Made by a program: the position numbers and the translations under genes. A stretch of 64,000 nt of DNA from positions 620,001 to 684,000 of the forward strand of contig NZ_CP117811.1 in assembly GCF_028728065.1 (NCBI RefSeq). Direction: 5' to 3'. Below, one piece after another: positions 8,213 to 18,918 of the stretch. Under the pieces are notes generated by a model, which did no database searches, had not been told where the DNA came from, and was given only the letters and a program-made list of their open reading frames with translations. Within the stretch, counting starts at the first letter, position 1; each line of letters begins with the position of its first letter. Source of the DNA: Lentisphaera profundi. GTDB lineage: Bacteria > Verrucomicrobiota > Lentisphaeria > Lentisphaerales > Lentisphaeraceae.

Positions 8213-10171
8213 ATGAGTAACGATATTGAAGTAACGATGCAGGAAGATAGGCTTTTTGAACCAACATTTGAGTTCATTGAGCAGGCACACATAAAATCTA
8301 AAGGTCAGTATGACGCCATGTACATGGAGTCAATTAGAAGTCCTGAGAAATTTTGGGGCGACATCGCCGAAGATTTTACATGGAAGAAAAAATGGGACCA
8401 AGTGATTAACTGGGATGATGCTCCCGTGGCCAAATGGTTTGATGGCGCAGAACTCAATATTACAGAAAATTGCTTAGACCGTCACTTAGAGACCGAACGA
8501 CGTACTAAAAAAGCTTTGATCTGGGAAGGTGAGCCAGGTGATACTTTAGAATTGACTTACGAACAACTTCACGATCGCGTTTGCCGTGCGGCTGCAATGT
8601 TGCGTGAACAGGGCGTTAAAAAAGGCGATCGCGTTACAATTTATCTACCCATGGTTCCAGAATTAATGATCTCAGTTTTAGCATGTGCTAGAATTGGTGC
8701 GATTCACTCAGTAATTTTTGGTGGCTTCTCTTCAGGCGCAATTTTAGATCGTGTAAAAGATGCTGAATCTGCGGTGGTCATTACTGCTGATGGTGGCTGG
8801 CGTCGTGGTAAGACTCTCGGGCTGAAGAAAATTGTTGATGATGCTATCAACCAGACTGATATTGTGAAAACTTGTATTGTTGTTCAACGTGCTGAAGTTG
8901 ATCATGAGATGAAATCTGGACGCGATATTTATTGGAATGATATTTATCCTGCTGAAGGCACGGCTTTCGAAGCGGAAACCATGAAGTCACAGGATCCACT
9001 TTTCCTCCTTTATACTTCGGGTTCAACGGGTAAGCCTAAGGGTGTCCAGCATTCAACTGCTGGTTACATGGTAGGGACTCACACGACGACCAAATATATT
9101 TTCGATATGAAAGACAGTGATGTTTATTGGTGTACTGCAGATGTAGGATGGATTACTGGTCACAGTTACCTCGTTTATGGTCCTTTACTCAATGGTGCTA
9201 CGATTGTGATGTATGAAGGGGCGCCAAACTTCCCTGACTTCGATCGTTTCTGGGATGTGATCGAAAAACATAAAGTAACTATTTTCTATACGGCTCCAAC
9301 AGCTATTCGCGCTTTCATGAAATGGGGAAATGAACACGTTGAAAAACACGATATTTCTTCACTACGCCTTTTAGGTACAGTGGGTGAACCGATTAATCCA
9401 GAAGCATGGATGTGGTATCATGAGAAAATTGGTGCCTCACGTTGTCCTATTGTTGATACTTGGTGGCAAACTGAAACTGGTGCGATCATGATTACTCCTT
9501 TACCAGGTGTGACTTCTACTCGTCCAGGTTGTGCAACAACGCCATTCTTTGGTGTCGATGCGGCCATTGTTGATGAAAAAGGTAATGAAGTTCCTGATGG
9601 CAAAGGTGGCTTGCTCGTAATTCGTAAGCCTTGGCCTTCAATGCTCACTAATATTTGGGGTGATCTTGATCGTTTTAAAGAAGTTTACTGGAGTCGTTTT
9701 GCCGAGCAAGGTTATTACCTCGCAGGTGATGGTGCGGTAAAAGACAAAAATGGTTATATCACTATTTTGGGTCGTATTGATGATGTGATCAATGTTTCTG
9801 GTCACCGTTTATCCACTATGGAGCTAGAGAGCTGCTTAGTCGCTCACCCATCTGTAGCAGAAGCTGCGGTTGTTGGTTTTGAGCATGATCTCAAGGGTGA
9901 AGGCATTGCCGCTTATGTGATTGTTAATAACGGCTTCACTCAGAGTGAAGACGATAAAGTCATACTCAAAAAATTCATCGCAGGTGAGATCGGGGCTTTT
10001 GCTCGTCCAGATCAAATTCACTTTGCCGATGCATTGCCAAAAACTCGTTCTGGAAAAATCATGCGCCGCGTCTTGAAAGAGATTGCTGCAGGCCGTGATA
10101 TTGAGGGCGATTTAAGTACTATTGAGGATATTGCTGCACTCAAAAAACTTGCGGCTTCCGCAAAAGTTTAA
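8213..10171 (+). CDS. acs: Acetyl-CoA synthetase
   Basis: This AMP-forming enzyme activates acetate to acetyl-CoA through acetyl-AMP. From ATG 8213 it is 652 residues, the normal length. The P-loop YTSGSTGKPKG starts at residue 268, the WWQTETG motif is present, and the C-terminal catalytic Lys lies in TRSGKIMRR near residue 614, where Pat/CobB-type acetylation would act. The TTG at 8198 also opens the frame, but GATAGGA ahead of ATG 8213 decides for the ATG. It may be co-transcribed with apt. Confidence 0.96.
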   Translation: MSNDIEVTMQEDRLFEPTFEFIEQAHIKSKGQYDAMYMESIRSPEKFWGDIAEDFTWKKKWDQVINWDDAPVAKWFDGAELNITENCLDRHLETERRTKKALIWEGEPGDTLELTYEQLHDRVCRAAAMLREQGVKKGDRVTIYLPMVPELMISVLACARIGAIHSVIFGGFSSGAILDRVKDAESAVVITADGGWRRGKTLGLKKIVDDAINQTDIVKTCIVVQRAEVDHEMKSGRDIYWNDIYPAEGTAFEAETMKSQDPLFLLYTSGSTGKPKGVQHSTAGYMVGTHTTTKYIFDMKDSDVYWCTADVGWITGHSYLVYGPLLNGATIVMYEGAPNFPDFDRFWDVIEKHKVTIFYTAPTAIRAFMKWGNEHVEKHDISSLRLLGTVGEPINPEAWMWYHEKIGASRCPIVDTWWQTETGAIMITPLPGVTSTRPGCATTPFFGVDAAIVDEKGNEVPDGKGGLLVIRKPWPSMLTNIWGDLDRFKEVYWSRFAEQGYYLAGDGAVKDKNGYITILGRIDDVINVSGHRLSTMELESCLVAHPSVAEAAVVGFEHDLKGEGIAAYVIVNNGFTQSEDDKVILKKFIAGEIGAFARPDQIHFADALPKTRSGKIMRRVLKEIAAGRDIEGDLSTIEDIAALKKLAASAKV

Positions 10172-10177
10172 GTAAGG

Positions 10178-10207
10178 AAAAAGCCTCGCCATTGGCGAGG
10201 CTTTTTT
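10178..10207 (+). terminator. Intrinsic terminator after acs
   Basis: Hairpin AAGCCTCGCC-ATT-GGCGAGGCTT flanked by A and T runs. Confidence 0.95.
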
Positions 10208-10273
10208 GTGCGCTGATACAGTTCTAGAAATGCAGTTTCAAGTAATAATTATTAAGCTTAAGGAAAGTCATTC

Positions 10274-11995
10274 ATGAAGAAAAAAACAATGTTCGAGGCG
10301 ATTCTAATCGTATTTTTTCTCCTTCTTGCCTTAGGCGTGAGCAAGTATTCGAAACCTGATATAGCGATTCAGGAAATTAAACTCCAGTATGAAACGAATG
10401 AAGAGGGGCAAGCGTATTACGTTTACAAGAAAAAGCAGGTCCTTTTAGAAGACTCAGTTTTGTGGGCCGAGAGTCCCTTTACTCAAGATATTGCACGCGA
10501 TCAATTGCCTGAAGAGCAATTTGTGAAAAAAATTGATGGCGATAAAATTTCATTTTTTCAGTTTAAAACAGCTAAACACTTTAATTTCTTTAGTTTGTTG
10601 CCTGCCTTAGCAGCAATCGTCTTATGCTTCTTTACCCGTGAACCCATCATTTCATTAACAACGGGAGCTGCTTGTGGTGCCATTATGATTGGAGCCTACC
10701 ATTTTCCTGAGTACACAGTGGAGATGTTGGGACAAAAAAGTCCAGCAAAAACCCTCGTTCTTTACTTGTGGTTATTAGGGGGTTTACTGGGGATTTGGCA
10801 GCGTACAGGTGCCTCCCTCGCATTTGCCAATTTCATGACAGAAAAATTTGTTAAGGGCCCGCGATCAGCTAAGCTAGTCGCTTGGGGTTTAGGGGTTGTT
10901 TTCTTTCAGGGTGGAACCATTTCTTCCGTATTAGTGGGGACTTCCGTAAAGCCGGTAGCGGATAAAGAAAATATTTCCCACGAAGAACTTTCTTATATCG
11001 TTGATTCGACGTCTTCGCCTATTGCATCTCAGTTAGCATTTAATGCTTGGCCAGGCTATGTACAAGCCTTTATCTATGTTCCTGGAGTCGCTTTTTTAGC
11101 CACTGAGTTAGACCGTATCGATTTCTTTTTCAAATCAGTTCCCTTTTGTTTTTATGCCATTTTTGCTGTATTCGGAACTTTTATGCTCAGTGTAGAGAAG
11201 CCCTGGTTTATTGGTAAACGCTTGAAAGCAGCAATGAAACGCTCGCGAGAGACAGGTGAACTCGATGCGCCCGATTCAGAGCCCTTGGGTGTAGATGAAT
11301 TTCAAAGTGTAGGCATGCCCACTGATTACACCCCGCATGTGAGTGAGTTCCTCTTACCCTTATTTACTTTATTGGGAGTGGCAATTGGGACTTATGTTGT
11401 TTATGACTCTCCAGATATTTTGTTGGCCTTTGGTTTAGCTTTTGCCCTATCGATAATTATGGCTGTTTTGAAAGGCATGGAAATTCAGGAAACCGTTAAA
11501 GCCGCAATTGGAGGGATGAAGGGAGTACTTGGTGGCTCCATTGTCTTATTAATGGCTTTTGTTACGGGTGAAGTAAGTAAAGGAGCAGGTGCAGGAACTT
11601 ATTTAGTTGAAATTATGGGTGGAGATATTTCCTATATGGTCTTGCCCTTCATTCTTTTTATTATTTCAATTATCATTGCTTTTTCAACGGGTTCGAGTTG
11701 GGGGACTTATGCGGTCGTCTTTCCATTGGCAATGCCGCTAGCGTGGTCGATTGCCAATAGTGGAGCGATCCCTGCGGAGTCCGCAATGTTCTTTATGACG
11801 ATTTGCTTTGCCTGTGTCATGGATGGCTCTGTCTTTGGTGATCAGTGCTCCCCGGTTTCCGATACCACAGTTTTGAGCTCGATGAGTACGGGCTGTGATT
11901 TAATGGATCACGTGAAAAGTCAGGCTCCCCAAGCTTTATTTGCCGCAGGGCTAGCTTGCGTAACTTGGTTTATTTGTTTGGCATTTTTCATCTAA
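10274..11995 (+). CDS. NhaC-family Na+/H+ antiporter
   Basis: The 573-residue inner-membrane protein has a first membrane segment at residues 7-25. A hydrophilic domain of about 70 residues follows, and then about ten further hydrophobic segments. The block FFSLLPALAAIVLCFFTREPIISLTTGA and the repeated polar helices (TSSPIASQLAFNAWPG, STGSSWGTYAVVFPLAMP, FGDQCSPVSDTTVLSS) are typical of the NhaC/IT superfamily. A sodium-exporting role fits a marine cell, but the substrate cannot be fixed from sequence; malate-lactate or amino-acid/proton exchange also occurs in this family. It is a single-gene unit after the acs terminator. Confidence 0.85.
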   Translation: MKKKTMFEAILIVFFLLLALGVSKYSKPDIAIQEIKLQYETNEEGQAYYVYKKKQVLLEDSVLWAESPFTQDIARDQLPEEQFVKKIDGDKISFFQFKTAKHFNFFSLLPALAAIVLCFFTREPIISLTTGAACGAIMIGAYHFPEYTVEMLGQKSPAKTLVLYLWLLGGLLGIWQRTGASLAFANFMTEKFVKGPRSAKLVAWGLGVVFFQGGTISSVLVGTSVKPVADKENISHEELSYIVDSTSSPIASQLAFNAWPGYVQAFIYVPGVAFLATELDRIDFFFKSVPFCFYAIFAVFGTFMLSVEKPWFIGKRLKAAMKRSRETGELDAPDSEPLGVDEFQSVGMPTDYTPHVSEFLLPLFTLLGVAIGTYVVYDSPDILLAFGLAFALSIIMAVLKGMEIQETVKAAIGGMKGVLGGSIVLLMAFVTGEVSKGAGAGTYLVEIMGGDISYMVLPFILFIISIIIAFSTGSSWGTYAVVFPLAMPLAWSIANSGAIPAESAMFFMTICFACVMDGSVFGDQCSPVSDTTVLSSMSTGCDLMDHVKSQAPQALFAAGLACVTWFICLAFFI

Positions 11996-12109
11996 AATCA
12001 ATTTTGAACTCATTAAAAACTAGTTTTTCACTTGTGTAGCCATTTATTTCTTGATTTATATACTTCCCTCGCATAGGCTTATAGCTATCAAATAACAATA
12101 GGATGGTTT

Positions 12110-13087
12110 ATGAAGTTTTTTTTACTGAGTTTCTTTTTTTACTTTGCGCTCTTAGCAGAGCCTTTAGCCCTTAGGTTTAGTCCCAAGAATTTTGATTATA
12201 TATTTTCGGCTCAGCCCGAGTCAATTACTTCCATCCCGATGGTGATGCAGTGCATGGAATCCAAGTATGCAGATAATCCCAAGATGCAGTGGTGTAAAGA
12301 AGTGGGTATTGACTTTAAAAACATGAAAAGTTTTGCTTTTACCGCAAATCTATCTGAATTTATTAAATTGAAAAAAACGAGAACTCCTGAGGCACAAGTC
12401 GAAAGGATTCGTCAATGGTTAATGTTTATTGAGTACAAAACAGCCCCTGATTTAATGAAAATGGAAGAGAAGTACAAAGCGAGGAAAGCAGCAGGTAAAA
12501 ACCGTTTAGATTTTCAGAAATCTCAAGTCGCAGGAAAAACAGCTTATATTGTACCTGTTAAACAGCGTAAATATTGTTACGCTCAGATTTCTCCTACCCA
12601 ATGGGTCGCAGGAGAAATTGAAACGGTCAAAAAGGTTCTGGCACTTAGTGAGGCCGGCTCAATGCTCTCACAAAGTTTCTTCCAGAGTGAGTTAAATAAA
12701 AATGCAGATACATTGATGTTTGCAGTACATAAACCTCAGGGAAAAGTAGAAATAGCTCACCCGATGATGCAAACCTACACAGGTCATTTTGCTAAGGTGA
12801 CTTACGATGAAGATTTCCTGATTGAAGGTAGCTTATCTATGTCTAAAAAAGAGGATCTACTTGGTGTAGAAAGTTTTGTGAAAATGATGTCTGGTTTTAT
12901 GCTGGCAAAGCCAGAGATGAAAATGTCGGCAGATTCTTTAAAAACTTCAATCTCCGATAGTTCGCTAGATATGTCACTAAGAGTGTCGGTAGAGAGCCTC
13001 AAGTCCATGCGTGAACAGATGAAGAAAAAGTGGTCGCATAAGCGTCATCATCACAATCATGAGAAAGCTGAAAAAGAGAAAAAATAA
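12110..13087 (+). CDS. Secreted protein of unknown function
   Basis: The 325-residue protein has a signal peptide (MKFFLLSFFFYFALLAEPLA). I recognise no domain. The middle (WVAGEIETVKKVLALSE) is reminiscent of proteins that check a substrate threshold, but this is not strong enough to name. The C-terminus is very basic and His-rich (HKRHHHNHEKAEKEKK), a possible metal- or polyanion-binding tail. It has its own ribosome site (ATAGGATGG region) and a terminator, so it is monocistronic. Confidence 0.7.
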   Translation: MKFFLLSFFFYFALLAEPLALRFSPKNFDYIFSAQPESITSIPMVMQCMESKYADNPKMQWCKEVGIDFKNMKSFAFTANLSEFIKLKKTRTPEAQVERIRQWLMFIEYKTAPDLMKMEEKYKARKAAGKNRLDFQKSQVAGKTAYIVPVKQRKYCYAQISPTQWVAGEIETVKKVLALSEAGSMLSQSFFQSELNKNADTLMFAVHKPQGKVEIAHPMMQTYTGHFAKVTYDEDFLIEGSLSMSKKEDLLGVESFVKMMSGFMLAKPEMKMSADSLKTSISDSSLDMSLRVSVESLKSMREQMKKKWSHKRHHHNHEKAEKEKK

Positions 13088-13132
13088 AGCCTTCAGTTTT
13101 AAAACAAGTTTAAGCTTGAGTCTAAGCTCAGT

Positions 13133-13160
13133 AAAGCCGGTGCATATGTGCCGGCTTTTC
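13133..13160 (+). terminator. Probable intrinsic terminator
   Basis: Stem AAGCCGG / CCGGCTT around a TGCATATGTG loop, followed by TTTTCTT. It lies 45 bp after the secreted protein gene. Confidence 0.75.
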
Positions 13161-13251
13161 TTATGGAAACTCATGTAATAAAGCTTTGCAAAGGATTGAT
13201 TTCCCCTTGAACTTACCTATCTTGAGCGATTGTTAATTAAAGAAGTTTCTG

Positions 13252-13680
13252 ATGCCTAAAAATTTAAAAGTTTTACTCCTCGTTGTTCTCGCCGTAAATG
13301 CGATGAATGATATCGATGCGGATTTTGTCCACGGTGAGCTACAGCTCAGTCCGAAGACATCTTACCGTTTGATGAAAGAAGGGGTTTTGCGCATTGAAAA
13401 ACAACAGCAAGGCAATCGTCTAAGAGCAATCTTAGTTACCAAGGATAAACAGTCGAACCTCAATGGTCTGCGCTTCAATATTCTTGAAAAGAAACAAGGC
13501 CTTACTGACTTCTACCAAGATCTTCAAAAAGATGCCACTGTACTTCTAAATGAAGCCGGTAGCCTCAATAATCATTATCAAGCACCTCAACTTAGCCCGA
13601 TGACAATGGGATTCATTCAAACAAGTCAATTAGTCTTGTATGATGATGAGGAAGCTAGTCTTTCTACTATTTGTGCTTAA
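13252..13680 (+). CDS. Small exported protein upstream of secA
   Basis: The 142-residue protein starts with a hydrophobic segment (KVLLLVVLAVNA) that could be a signal peptide or short anchor. The mature part has no family I recognise. The piece ELQLSPKTSYRLMKEGVLRIEKQQQGNRLRAIL looks like mixed alpha/beta structure. It sits 66 bp before secA in the same direction with no terminator between them, so it is likely co-transcribed. A link to secretion is only suggested by position. AAAGAAG provides a plausible ribosome site. Confidence 0.6.
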   Translation: MPKNLKVLLLVVLAVNAMNDIDADFVHGELQLSPKTSYRLMKEGVLRIEKQQQGNRLRAILVTKDKQSNLNGLRFNILEKKQGLTDFYQDLQKDATVLLNEAGSLNNHYQAPQLSPMTMGFIQTSQLVLYDDEEASLSTICA

Positions 13681-13746
13681 AGCACCACTTTAGAGCTACG
13701 GCTCAATCCCCCATTTTTATTATCATCATTACAATCAGGATTTAAA

Positions 13747-16700
13747 ATGATTGCCCCTATTTTAAAAAAATTATTTGGTTCGTCTAACGAACGTTTTGTT
13801 AAACGCATGCAACCCGACGTTGATGCGATTAACGCAAAAGAAAAAGAATACCAGAACCTAAGTGAAGAACAACTCAAAGCAAAAACTCAGGAATTTCGTG
13901 ATCGCTTAGCAAAAGGCGAAGAACTAAATGACCTCATGGTTGAAGCCTTTGCAACCGTTAAAAATACTTGTCGCCGCCTCTGTGGTCAAGAAGTTACCTA
14001 CATGGATAAAAGCGAAATTTGGAACATGGTTCCTTTCGACGTGCAGCTTATGGGCGGTATGATTATTCACAATGGTGGCATCTCCGAAATGATGACTGGT
14101 GAGGGTAAAACTCTCACTGCAAGTTTACCTTTATACCTCAATGCACTTACAGGTAAGAATTGTCAGTTAGTAACGACAAATGATTACTTAGCGAAACGTG
14201 ACTCGGAATGGATTGGTGCTATTTTTCGCTACTTGGGTTTGAGTGTTGGTTGTATCCAAAGTATGATGCCCCCCGACATCCGGGGCGAGCAATACAAGTG
14301 TGATATCACTTATGGTACCAACTCGGAATTTGGTTTCGATTACCTCCGTGATATGGGTATGGCAATGTCTAAAGAAGAACTCGTTCAACGCGATCATTTC
14401 TTCGTTATTATTGATGAAATTGACTCAATCTTAATTGATGAAGCAAGAACGCCACTGATTATTTCGGGTCCAGTAGCCGAATCAACACACAAATTTGACA
14501 TTTTTAATCCTTATGTGAGTCGTGTTTTTAAAGAGCAAGTGGCGATTTGTAATAAACTGATCATCGAGGCTCGAGAAAAATTAAAATCGGCAGTCAAAGA
14601 TTCAGATGAATTTGATGATGTTATTTTCGATATCTGTAAAGTTCGTATGGGTATGCCTAGAAACGAGCAAGTTATTCGTATCCTCGAAGATAATGATGTA
14701 CGTCGCGCAGTGGAAAAGAAAGAGCTGTTTATCAACTCTGATGCCAATAAATCTGTTCTTCAAGAAGTTAAAAATGAGCTTTATTTCGTTATTAACGAAC
14801 GTCAAAATGATGCTGACCTTTCTGATAAGGGGCGTACCTTTATGGCGCCTGATGATCCCGATGCTTACGTAATTCCAGATATCCTCGAACTTCTACAGGA
14901 AATTGATTCTAATACAGAATATGATGATTCTCAGAAAATCGAGAAAAAGCGTGAGGCTCAGGATCAATACGAGCAAAAAATTGAAGAGATGCACAACATA
15001 TCTCAGTTACTCAAAGCTTACTGCTTATACATCAAAGATATTCATTACATTGTTGCACCCGATGATAATGGTGAAGAACGCGTAGTCATTGTCGATGAAA
15101 ATACGGGTCGTGCTATGGCAGGACGTCGTTTCTCGGAGGGTTTACACCAAGCCTTAGAGGCTAAAGAGAATGTACGTATTGAACGTGAAACTCAAACTTT
15201 GGCAACCATTACAATTCAGAATTACTTCCGTCTTTACGACAAACTCGGTGGTATGACAGGTACAGCCGTAACTGAAGCAAAAGAATTTAAAGATATTTAT
15301 GCCTTAGACGTGGTAGATATGCCGACAAACCGTCCTTGTGTCCGTAATGATGTCGAAGATCGCGTTTTTGTTACCATGAAGGGTAAATACAAAGCTATTG
15401 TTGCTGAAGTTAAAGAAGTCAACGGTTTGGGACGTCCCATTCTTATTGGTACTCCTACAGTTGAAGTTTCAGAGATTCTCAGTCGCTTCTTACGCATGGA
15501 AAAAATTCCTCACCGCGTTTTAAATGCTCGCCGTCACCAGGAAGAAGCAGAAATTATTACGAATGCCGGTCAACGTGGTGCGATAACGATCGCAACCAAT
15601 ATGGCTGGTCGTGGTACCGATATTAAACTGACTGAAGAAGTTGTTGAATTAGGTGGACTCCATGTGCTCGGTGCAACGCGCCATGATTCTCGTCGTATTG
15701 ACCGTCAGCTCCGTGGTCGTTGTGCACGTCAGGGTGATCCCGGCTCAAGTGTTTTCTATGTTAGTTTCGAAGATGATTTATTGCGTCTCTTTGCGGATCG
15801 TATGACGGGTATTCTCGATCGTATGAAAATGGGCATGGATGAAGACGAGAGTATTGAAGGCCGCATGGCTACGATGATGATCGAAAATGCTCAAAAGAAA
15901 GTTGAAAATCAAAACTTTATGATCCGTAAGCGTACCCTCGAATATGATGATGTGATGAATAAGCAACGTGAAATTATTTATGAGCTACGTAAAGATATTT
16001 TAGTTTCTGATGATCCTAAAATCCGTCTCTATGATATTCTGAATAATACGATAGAAGATCAAATTCACGTTTTTTCAACGGGCCGTCGTGGTGCATACCG
16101 CGTTGATCGTGAAAAACTTGAGCAGTGGTTAGGGACAACTTTTCCACTAGATTTTGACTTAGCTGCTTTTAATTTTGAGCAACCGCTCGAGATTGCGCCT
16201 TTAGCAGATCTGATCATTAAGCGTGTTATTAGTGCTTACGAAGAAAAAGAAGGTCAAGAAGATCCTGAGCGCGCTAAGTACCTCCAAAGAAACATTATGC
16301 TCAGTGCACTTGATGAATTGTGGATTAAGCATCTTAGAGCAATGGATAGCTTACGCCAAAATGTTCAATTTGCGGGAATCGCACAAAAAGATCCCCTTAT
16401 CGAATACAAGCAACAAGCCTTCCACCTCTTCACAGAACTCGAAGATGATATTTCTCAGCAGATTCTAACAAATATGTTCCGTACAGCAGTTTCATTAGAG
16501 TCTATTGAAGAAATGCTTCACAATATTCCACAGACGCAGCAATCAGCTCAAGATGTTGAGTTTGAGAACCTTATTCAGCAACTTAAATTAATGCAAGAGC
16601 AGGAAGTGAGTCCAGAAGCAGTATCTATTGAAGATATGATGCAAATGGATGCTCAGAATCAAGCTCCTGAATTCATTGATGCACCTCCAGTGCGCAAGCC

Positions 16701-16785
16701 TATAGAGCGTGAAAGCCCCAAAGTTCGCCCCAATGATCCTTGCCCATGTGGTTCAGGTAAAAAATATAAAGTCTGCCACGGCTAA
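13747..16785 (+). CDS. secA: Preprotein translocase ATPase SecA
   Basis: This is the motor ATPase of Sec export, acting at the SecYEG channel. Walker A MTGEGKTL is near residue 118, the DEID box is at about 223-226, and the helicase-like second half contains [11 protein letters not shown] and the [14 protein letters not shown] motif. A C-terminal zinc-binding SEC-C tail ([18 protein letters not shown]) ends the protein. At 1012 residues it is about 110 longer than the E. coli protein. The extra is an acidic, helical insertion at roughly residues 240-410 inside the first nucleotide-binding/preprotein-crosslinking region, as in Bacteroidota and PVC SecA. A strong terminator follows. Confidence 0.98.
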   Translation: MIAPILKKLFGSSNERFVKRMQPDVDAINAKEKEYQNLSEEQLKAKTQEFRDRLAKGEELNDLMVEAFATVKNTCRRLCGQEVTYMDKSEIWNMVPFDVQLMGGMIIHNGGISEMMTGEGKTLTASLPLYLNALTGKNCQLVTTNDYLAKRDSEWIGAIFRYLGLSVGCIQSMMPPDIRGEQYKCDITYGTNSEFGFDYLRDMGMAMSKEELVQRDHFFVIIDEIDSILIDEARTPLIISGPVAESTHKFDIFNPYVSRVFKEQVAICNKLIIEAREKLKSAVKDSDEFDDVIFDICKVRMGMPRNEQVIRILEDNDVRRAVEKKELFINSDANKSVLQEVKNELYFVINERQNDADLSDKGRTFMAPDDPDAYVIPDILELLQEIDSNTEYDDSQKIEKKREAQDQYEQKIEEMHNISQLLKAYCLYIKDIHYIVAPDDNGEERVVIVDENTGRAMAGRRFSEGLHQALEAKENVRIERETQTLATITIQNYFRLYDKLGGMTGTAVTEAKEFKDIYALDVVDMPTNRPCVRNDVEDRVFVTMKGKYKAIVAEVKEVNGLGRPILIGTPTVEVSEILSRFLRMEKIPHRVLNARRHQEEAEIITNAGQRGAITIATNMAGRGTDIKLTEEVVELGGLHVLGATRHDSRRIDRQLRGRCARQGDPGSSVFYVSFEDDLLRLFADRMTGILDRMKMGMDEDESIEGRMATMMIENAQKKVENQNFMIRKRTLEYDDVMNKQREIIYELRKDILVSDDPKIRLYDILNNTIEDQIHVFSTGRRGAYRVDREKLEQWLGTTFPLDFDLAAFNFEQPLEIAPLADLIIKRVISAYEEKEGQEDPERAKYLQRNIMLSALDELWIKHLRAMDSLRQNVQFAGIAQKDPLIEYKQQAFHLFTELEDDISQQILTNMFRTAVSLESIEEMLHNIPQTQQSAQDVEFENLIQQLKLMQEQEVSPEAVSIEDMMQMDAQNQAPEFIDAPPVRKPIERESPKVRPNDPCPCGSGKKYKVCHG

Positions 16786-16803
16786 TAAGCCTTAGACGAC
16801 ATA

Positions 16804-16836
16804 AAAAAAGCGGTGATCACTTCACCGCTTTTTTTG
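16804..16836 (+). terminator. Intrinsic terminator after secA
   Basis: Hairpin AAAAAAGCGGTGA-TCAC-TTCACCGCTTTTTTT with flanking A and T tracts. Confidence 0.95.
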
Positions 16837-16954
16837 TGTACAGCGAACAATATTTTTTGTTAAAATGATTGTAGTCTGTAGGGCATTCATGTATTTAGGA
16901 ATGGCCTGTTGATGGATAGTTGTCCTAAGAAAAATTTATAAGATTACCCATAAA

Positions 16955-17045
16955 ACGGGGCTCAGCCCCTGATCGCCTGGTTAAGGATTGGCAAATCCTT
17001 ACAGGGAGAGCTCGAGAGGGACAGCGTCCTTCTCGTATACGAAGC
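16955..17045. repeat. Intergenic multi-hairpin element, copy A
   Basis: This is a string of short palindromes: GGGGCT-CAGCCCC, AAGGATT-GGCA-AATCCTT, and GGGAC-A-GCGTCC inside an outer GAGAG/CTTCTC stem. The middle hairpin matches in position and loop the AAGG-NNN-TGCC-N'N'N'-CCTT hairpin of the copies at 38375-38500, 49983-50350 and 51860-51990, with different but compensating stem bases. It is non-coding and lies between converging genes. Confidence 0.6.
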
Positions 17046-17056
17046 CATTATGCCCT

Positions 17057-17839
17057 TTATTGTAGGTAATCGTTAAAATCTATACTGTGGGCATGAATTA
17101 TACGTTGATGAGGTGGTGGGACTTGCCTGTAATCAAAACTATAGATAGCATTCAGATAATGACTGGGATTTTTGGGAGTCGGAAAACTTAAGCCTTCAAA
17201 CTCTAATGTCGACAGAGGGAAAACTTCTTTGAACTCAAAAGAAGCTGCTACGTCGGGCATTTCGCCACCATAGATAACTTTCGACTGAGTGTTCTGCCAT
17301 CCTAGGTGTTGTTCTTTTAAAGAGGCGATTAAAGCGGCTCTTTTGACGGGATTATTTGTCCCTTTTGGTGTATGCAGGCTAATCGCCGATACATCTCGGA
17401 TCTCAGCAAGTGTTCTATCGTAGAGTTTTTCATTGGCCTCGCTATTTTCTATAGCGAGCATGGGGAAAATATCTACAAAAATACCTTGATGGTATTTTAT
17501 AGCTTGATCCTTTTCGTGAAATTCGACAATTTCAGCTTTCTTGGAGCGTAGTTTAATATAATCAAATTTGAAGCTGGGATCGCTTTGAGAAGTTTGAAAA
17601 AATATCTCATCCGAAAGTTCACTTTCGGCTATCAGTAAGAACTTATTGTAATCCTCGAGCGGCATAGATAAATCGATGTCATCATCCCAAGGGATAAAAC
17701 CCTGATGACGAACTGCACCTAATAAGCTACCCGAATCTAACCAATACCGTAATTCGTGTTTTTTACATAGTGCATCAAACTCAATGAGCATATCAAGCAT
17801 AATTAATTGCGCTTTACGTAAAACTTCGGGGTCGATCAT
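17057..17839 (-). CDS. licD: LicD family transferase
   Basis: The 260-residue LicD-type protein has a nucleotidyltransferase fold. Its motif is intact near residues 30-60: [27 protein letters not shown], with the metal-binding Asp cluster. Known relatives move phosphocholine or other phospho-substituents from CDP carriers onto cell-surface glycans. It is the last gene of a three-gene operon; its ATG overlaps the stop of the aminotransferase gene by one base. The upstream cytidylyltransferase would supply the CDP-activated donor. The transferred group is not known and need not be choline. Confidence 0.88.
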   Translation of the reverse strand: MIDPEVLRKAQLIMLDMLIEFDALCKKHELRYWLDSGSLLGAVRHQGFIPWDDDIDLSMPLEDYNKFLLIAESELSDEIFFQTSQSDPSFKFDYIKLRSKKAEIVEFHEKDQAIKYHQGIFVDIFPMLAIENSEANEKLYDRTLAEIRDVSAISLHTPKGTNNPVKRAALIASLKEQHLGWQNTQSKVIYGGEMPDVAASFEFKEVFPLSTLEFEGLSFPTPKNPSHYLNAIYSFDYRQVPPPHQRIIHAHSIDFNDYLQ

Positions 17840-18918
17840 TAGTTTCTCGCTACACCATAATAGTCATGAAGTGCATTGATGAGTATATCCGTATAATGCT
17901 TAGTCATTTCACCCATGTGGGAGACCCGAAAAACAATATCACGTTCAGCTCCACCATTAGGGCACACCATGACTTTATAATCGCTTTCTAAGGCATTGAC
18001 GATATCCATTGCCGATTTTCCATCCGTGGGACTGAGAGTGGTCATTGCATTGGGCATGTAGGCTGTGTATTCTTTTAAAGGCAGGGCTTTAATACTATTT
18101 CTAAAATAGCGAGCAACTTCTTTTGCTTTAGCGATACTTTGCTCGATACCACCACGTCTATTTATTTGATCAAGTCGAGCCTTAAGTTGCAACATAATTG
18201 TCACTGCAGGTGTATAGGGAGTTTGTCCTCTTTCACCGTTCTTTAAATAGTCTTTAAAATTAAAGTATAAAGAATTGATATCATGTAGTTTTTCGAGTGC
18301 TTTAGGAGCGAGTATAACCATCGTAAGTCCAGGTGGCAAGGCTAAGCCTTTCTGTGAGCTGGCAATGACAAGATCAATATTTGATTTTTGCATATCTAAA
18401 GGATCCGTCACTAACATAGATATGGCATCTACAATATAGAGCATATCATTTTTAAGTGCGTAATCACCCATAGCATCGAGGTCATAGAGGTGACCAACAG
18501 ATGTTTCATGAGCATTGACAATTAAGCTATTGAAATTTCCCTTGGGAGCTAAAGTTTCAATATCACTAAGGTCGGTGTTTTTTACTTTGAAATTACTGTG
18601 TGGTATTCCATGCGTGGCACAGATATTTACAAAGCGAGCACCAAATCCACCGCCATTAACAACGAGAGCATTATCTTCCTGGTTAAGGAGGTTCATCACA
18701 GTAGCTTCTAGACCAGCAGTACCAGACGCGGTTAAGAAAATAACTTTTGAACCCTCGGGAGCATTCACCATTTCCAAAAGATCTTTTTCGCAAGAGAAAG
18801 TGATATCAGAGAATTGCTGATTTCTAAAGTAGGGCGTTTGCTGTGCACCTACTTGTAGGATTTCGTCAGACATTTTTACAGGGCCAGGAGTAAAAATAGC
18901 GTAGTCTTCATAAATCAT
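17839..18918 (-). CDS. Class V PLP aminotransferase (2-aminoethylphosphonate transaminase-like)
   Basis: The 359-residue fold-type I PLP enzyme belongs to the class V group that includes 2-aminoethylphosphonate:pyruvate, alanine:glyoxylate and serine:glyoxylate transaminases. The start [16 protein letters not shown] is typical. [12 protein letters not shown] is the PLP phosphate region, VDAISM holds the cofactor Asp, and the Schiff-base Lys is in [11 protein letters not shown] near residue 190. It sits between a cytidylyltransferase fusion and LicD, with one-base overlaps on both sides. It may make the amino group of a small alcohol, phosphonate or sugar that is then CDP-activated. The substrate is inference. 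Confidence 0.85.
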   Translation of the reverse strand: MIYEDYAIFTPGPVKMSDEILQVGAQQTPYFRNQQFSDITFSCEKDLLEMVNAPEGSKVIFLTASGTAGLEATVMNLLNQEDNALVVNGGGFGARFVNICATHGIPHSNFKVKNTDLSDIETLAPKGNFNSLIVNAHETSVGHLYDLDAMGDYALKNDMLYIVDAISMLVTDPLDMQKSNIDLVIASSQKGLALPPGLTMVILAPKALEKLHDINSLYFNFKDYLKNGERGQTPYTPAVTIMLQLKARLDQINRRGGIEQSIAKAKEVARYFRNSIKALPLKEYTAYMPNAMTTLSPTDGKSAMDIVNALESDYKVMVCPNGGAERDIVFRVSHMGEMTKHYTDILINALHDYYGVARN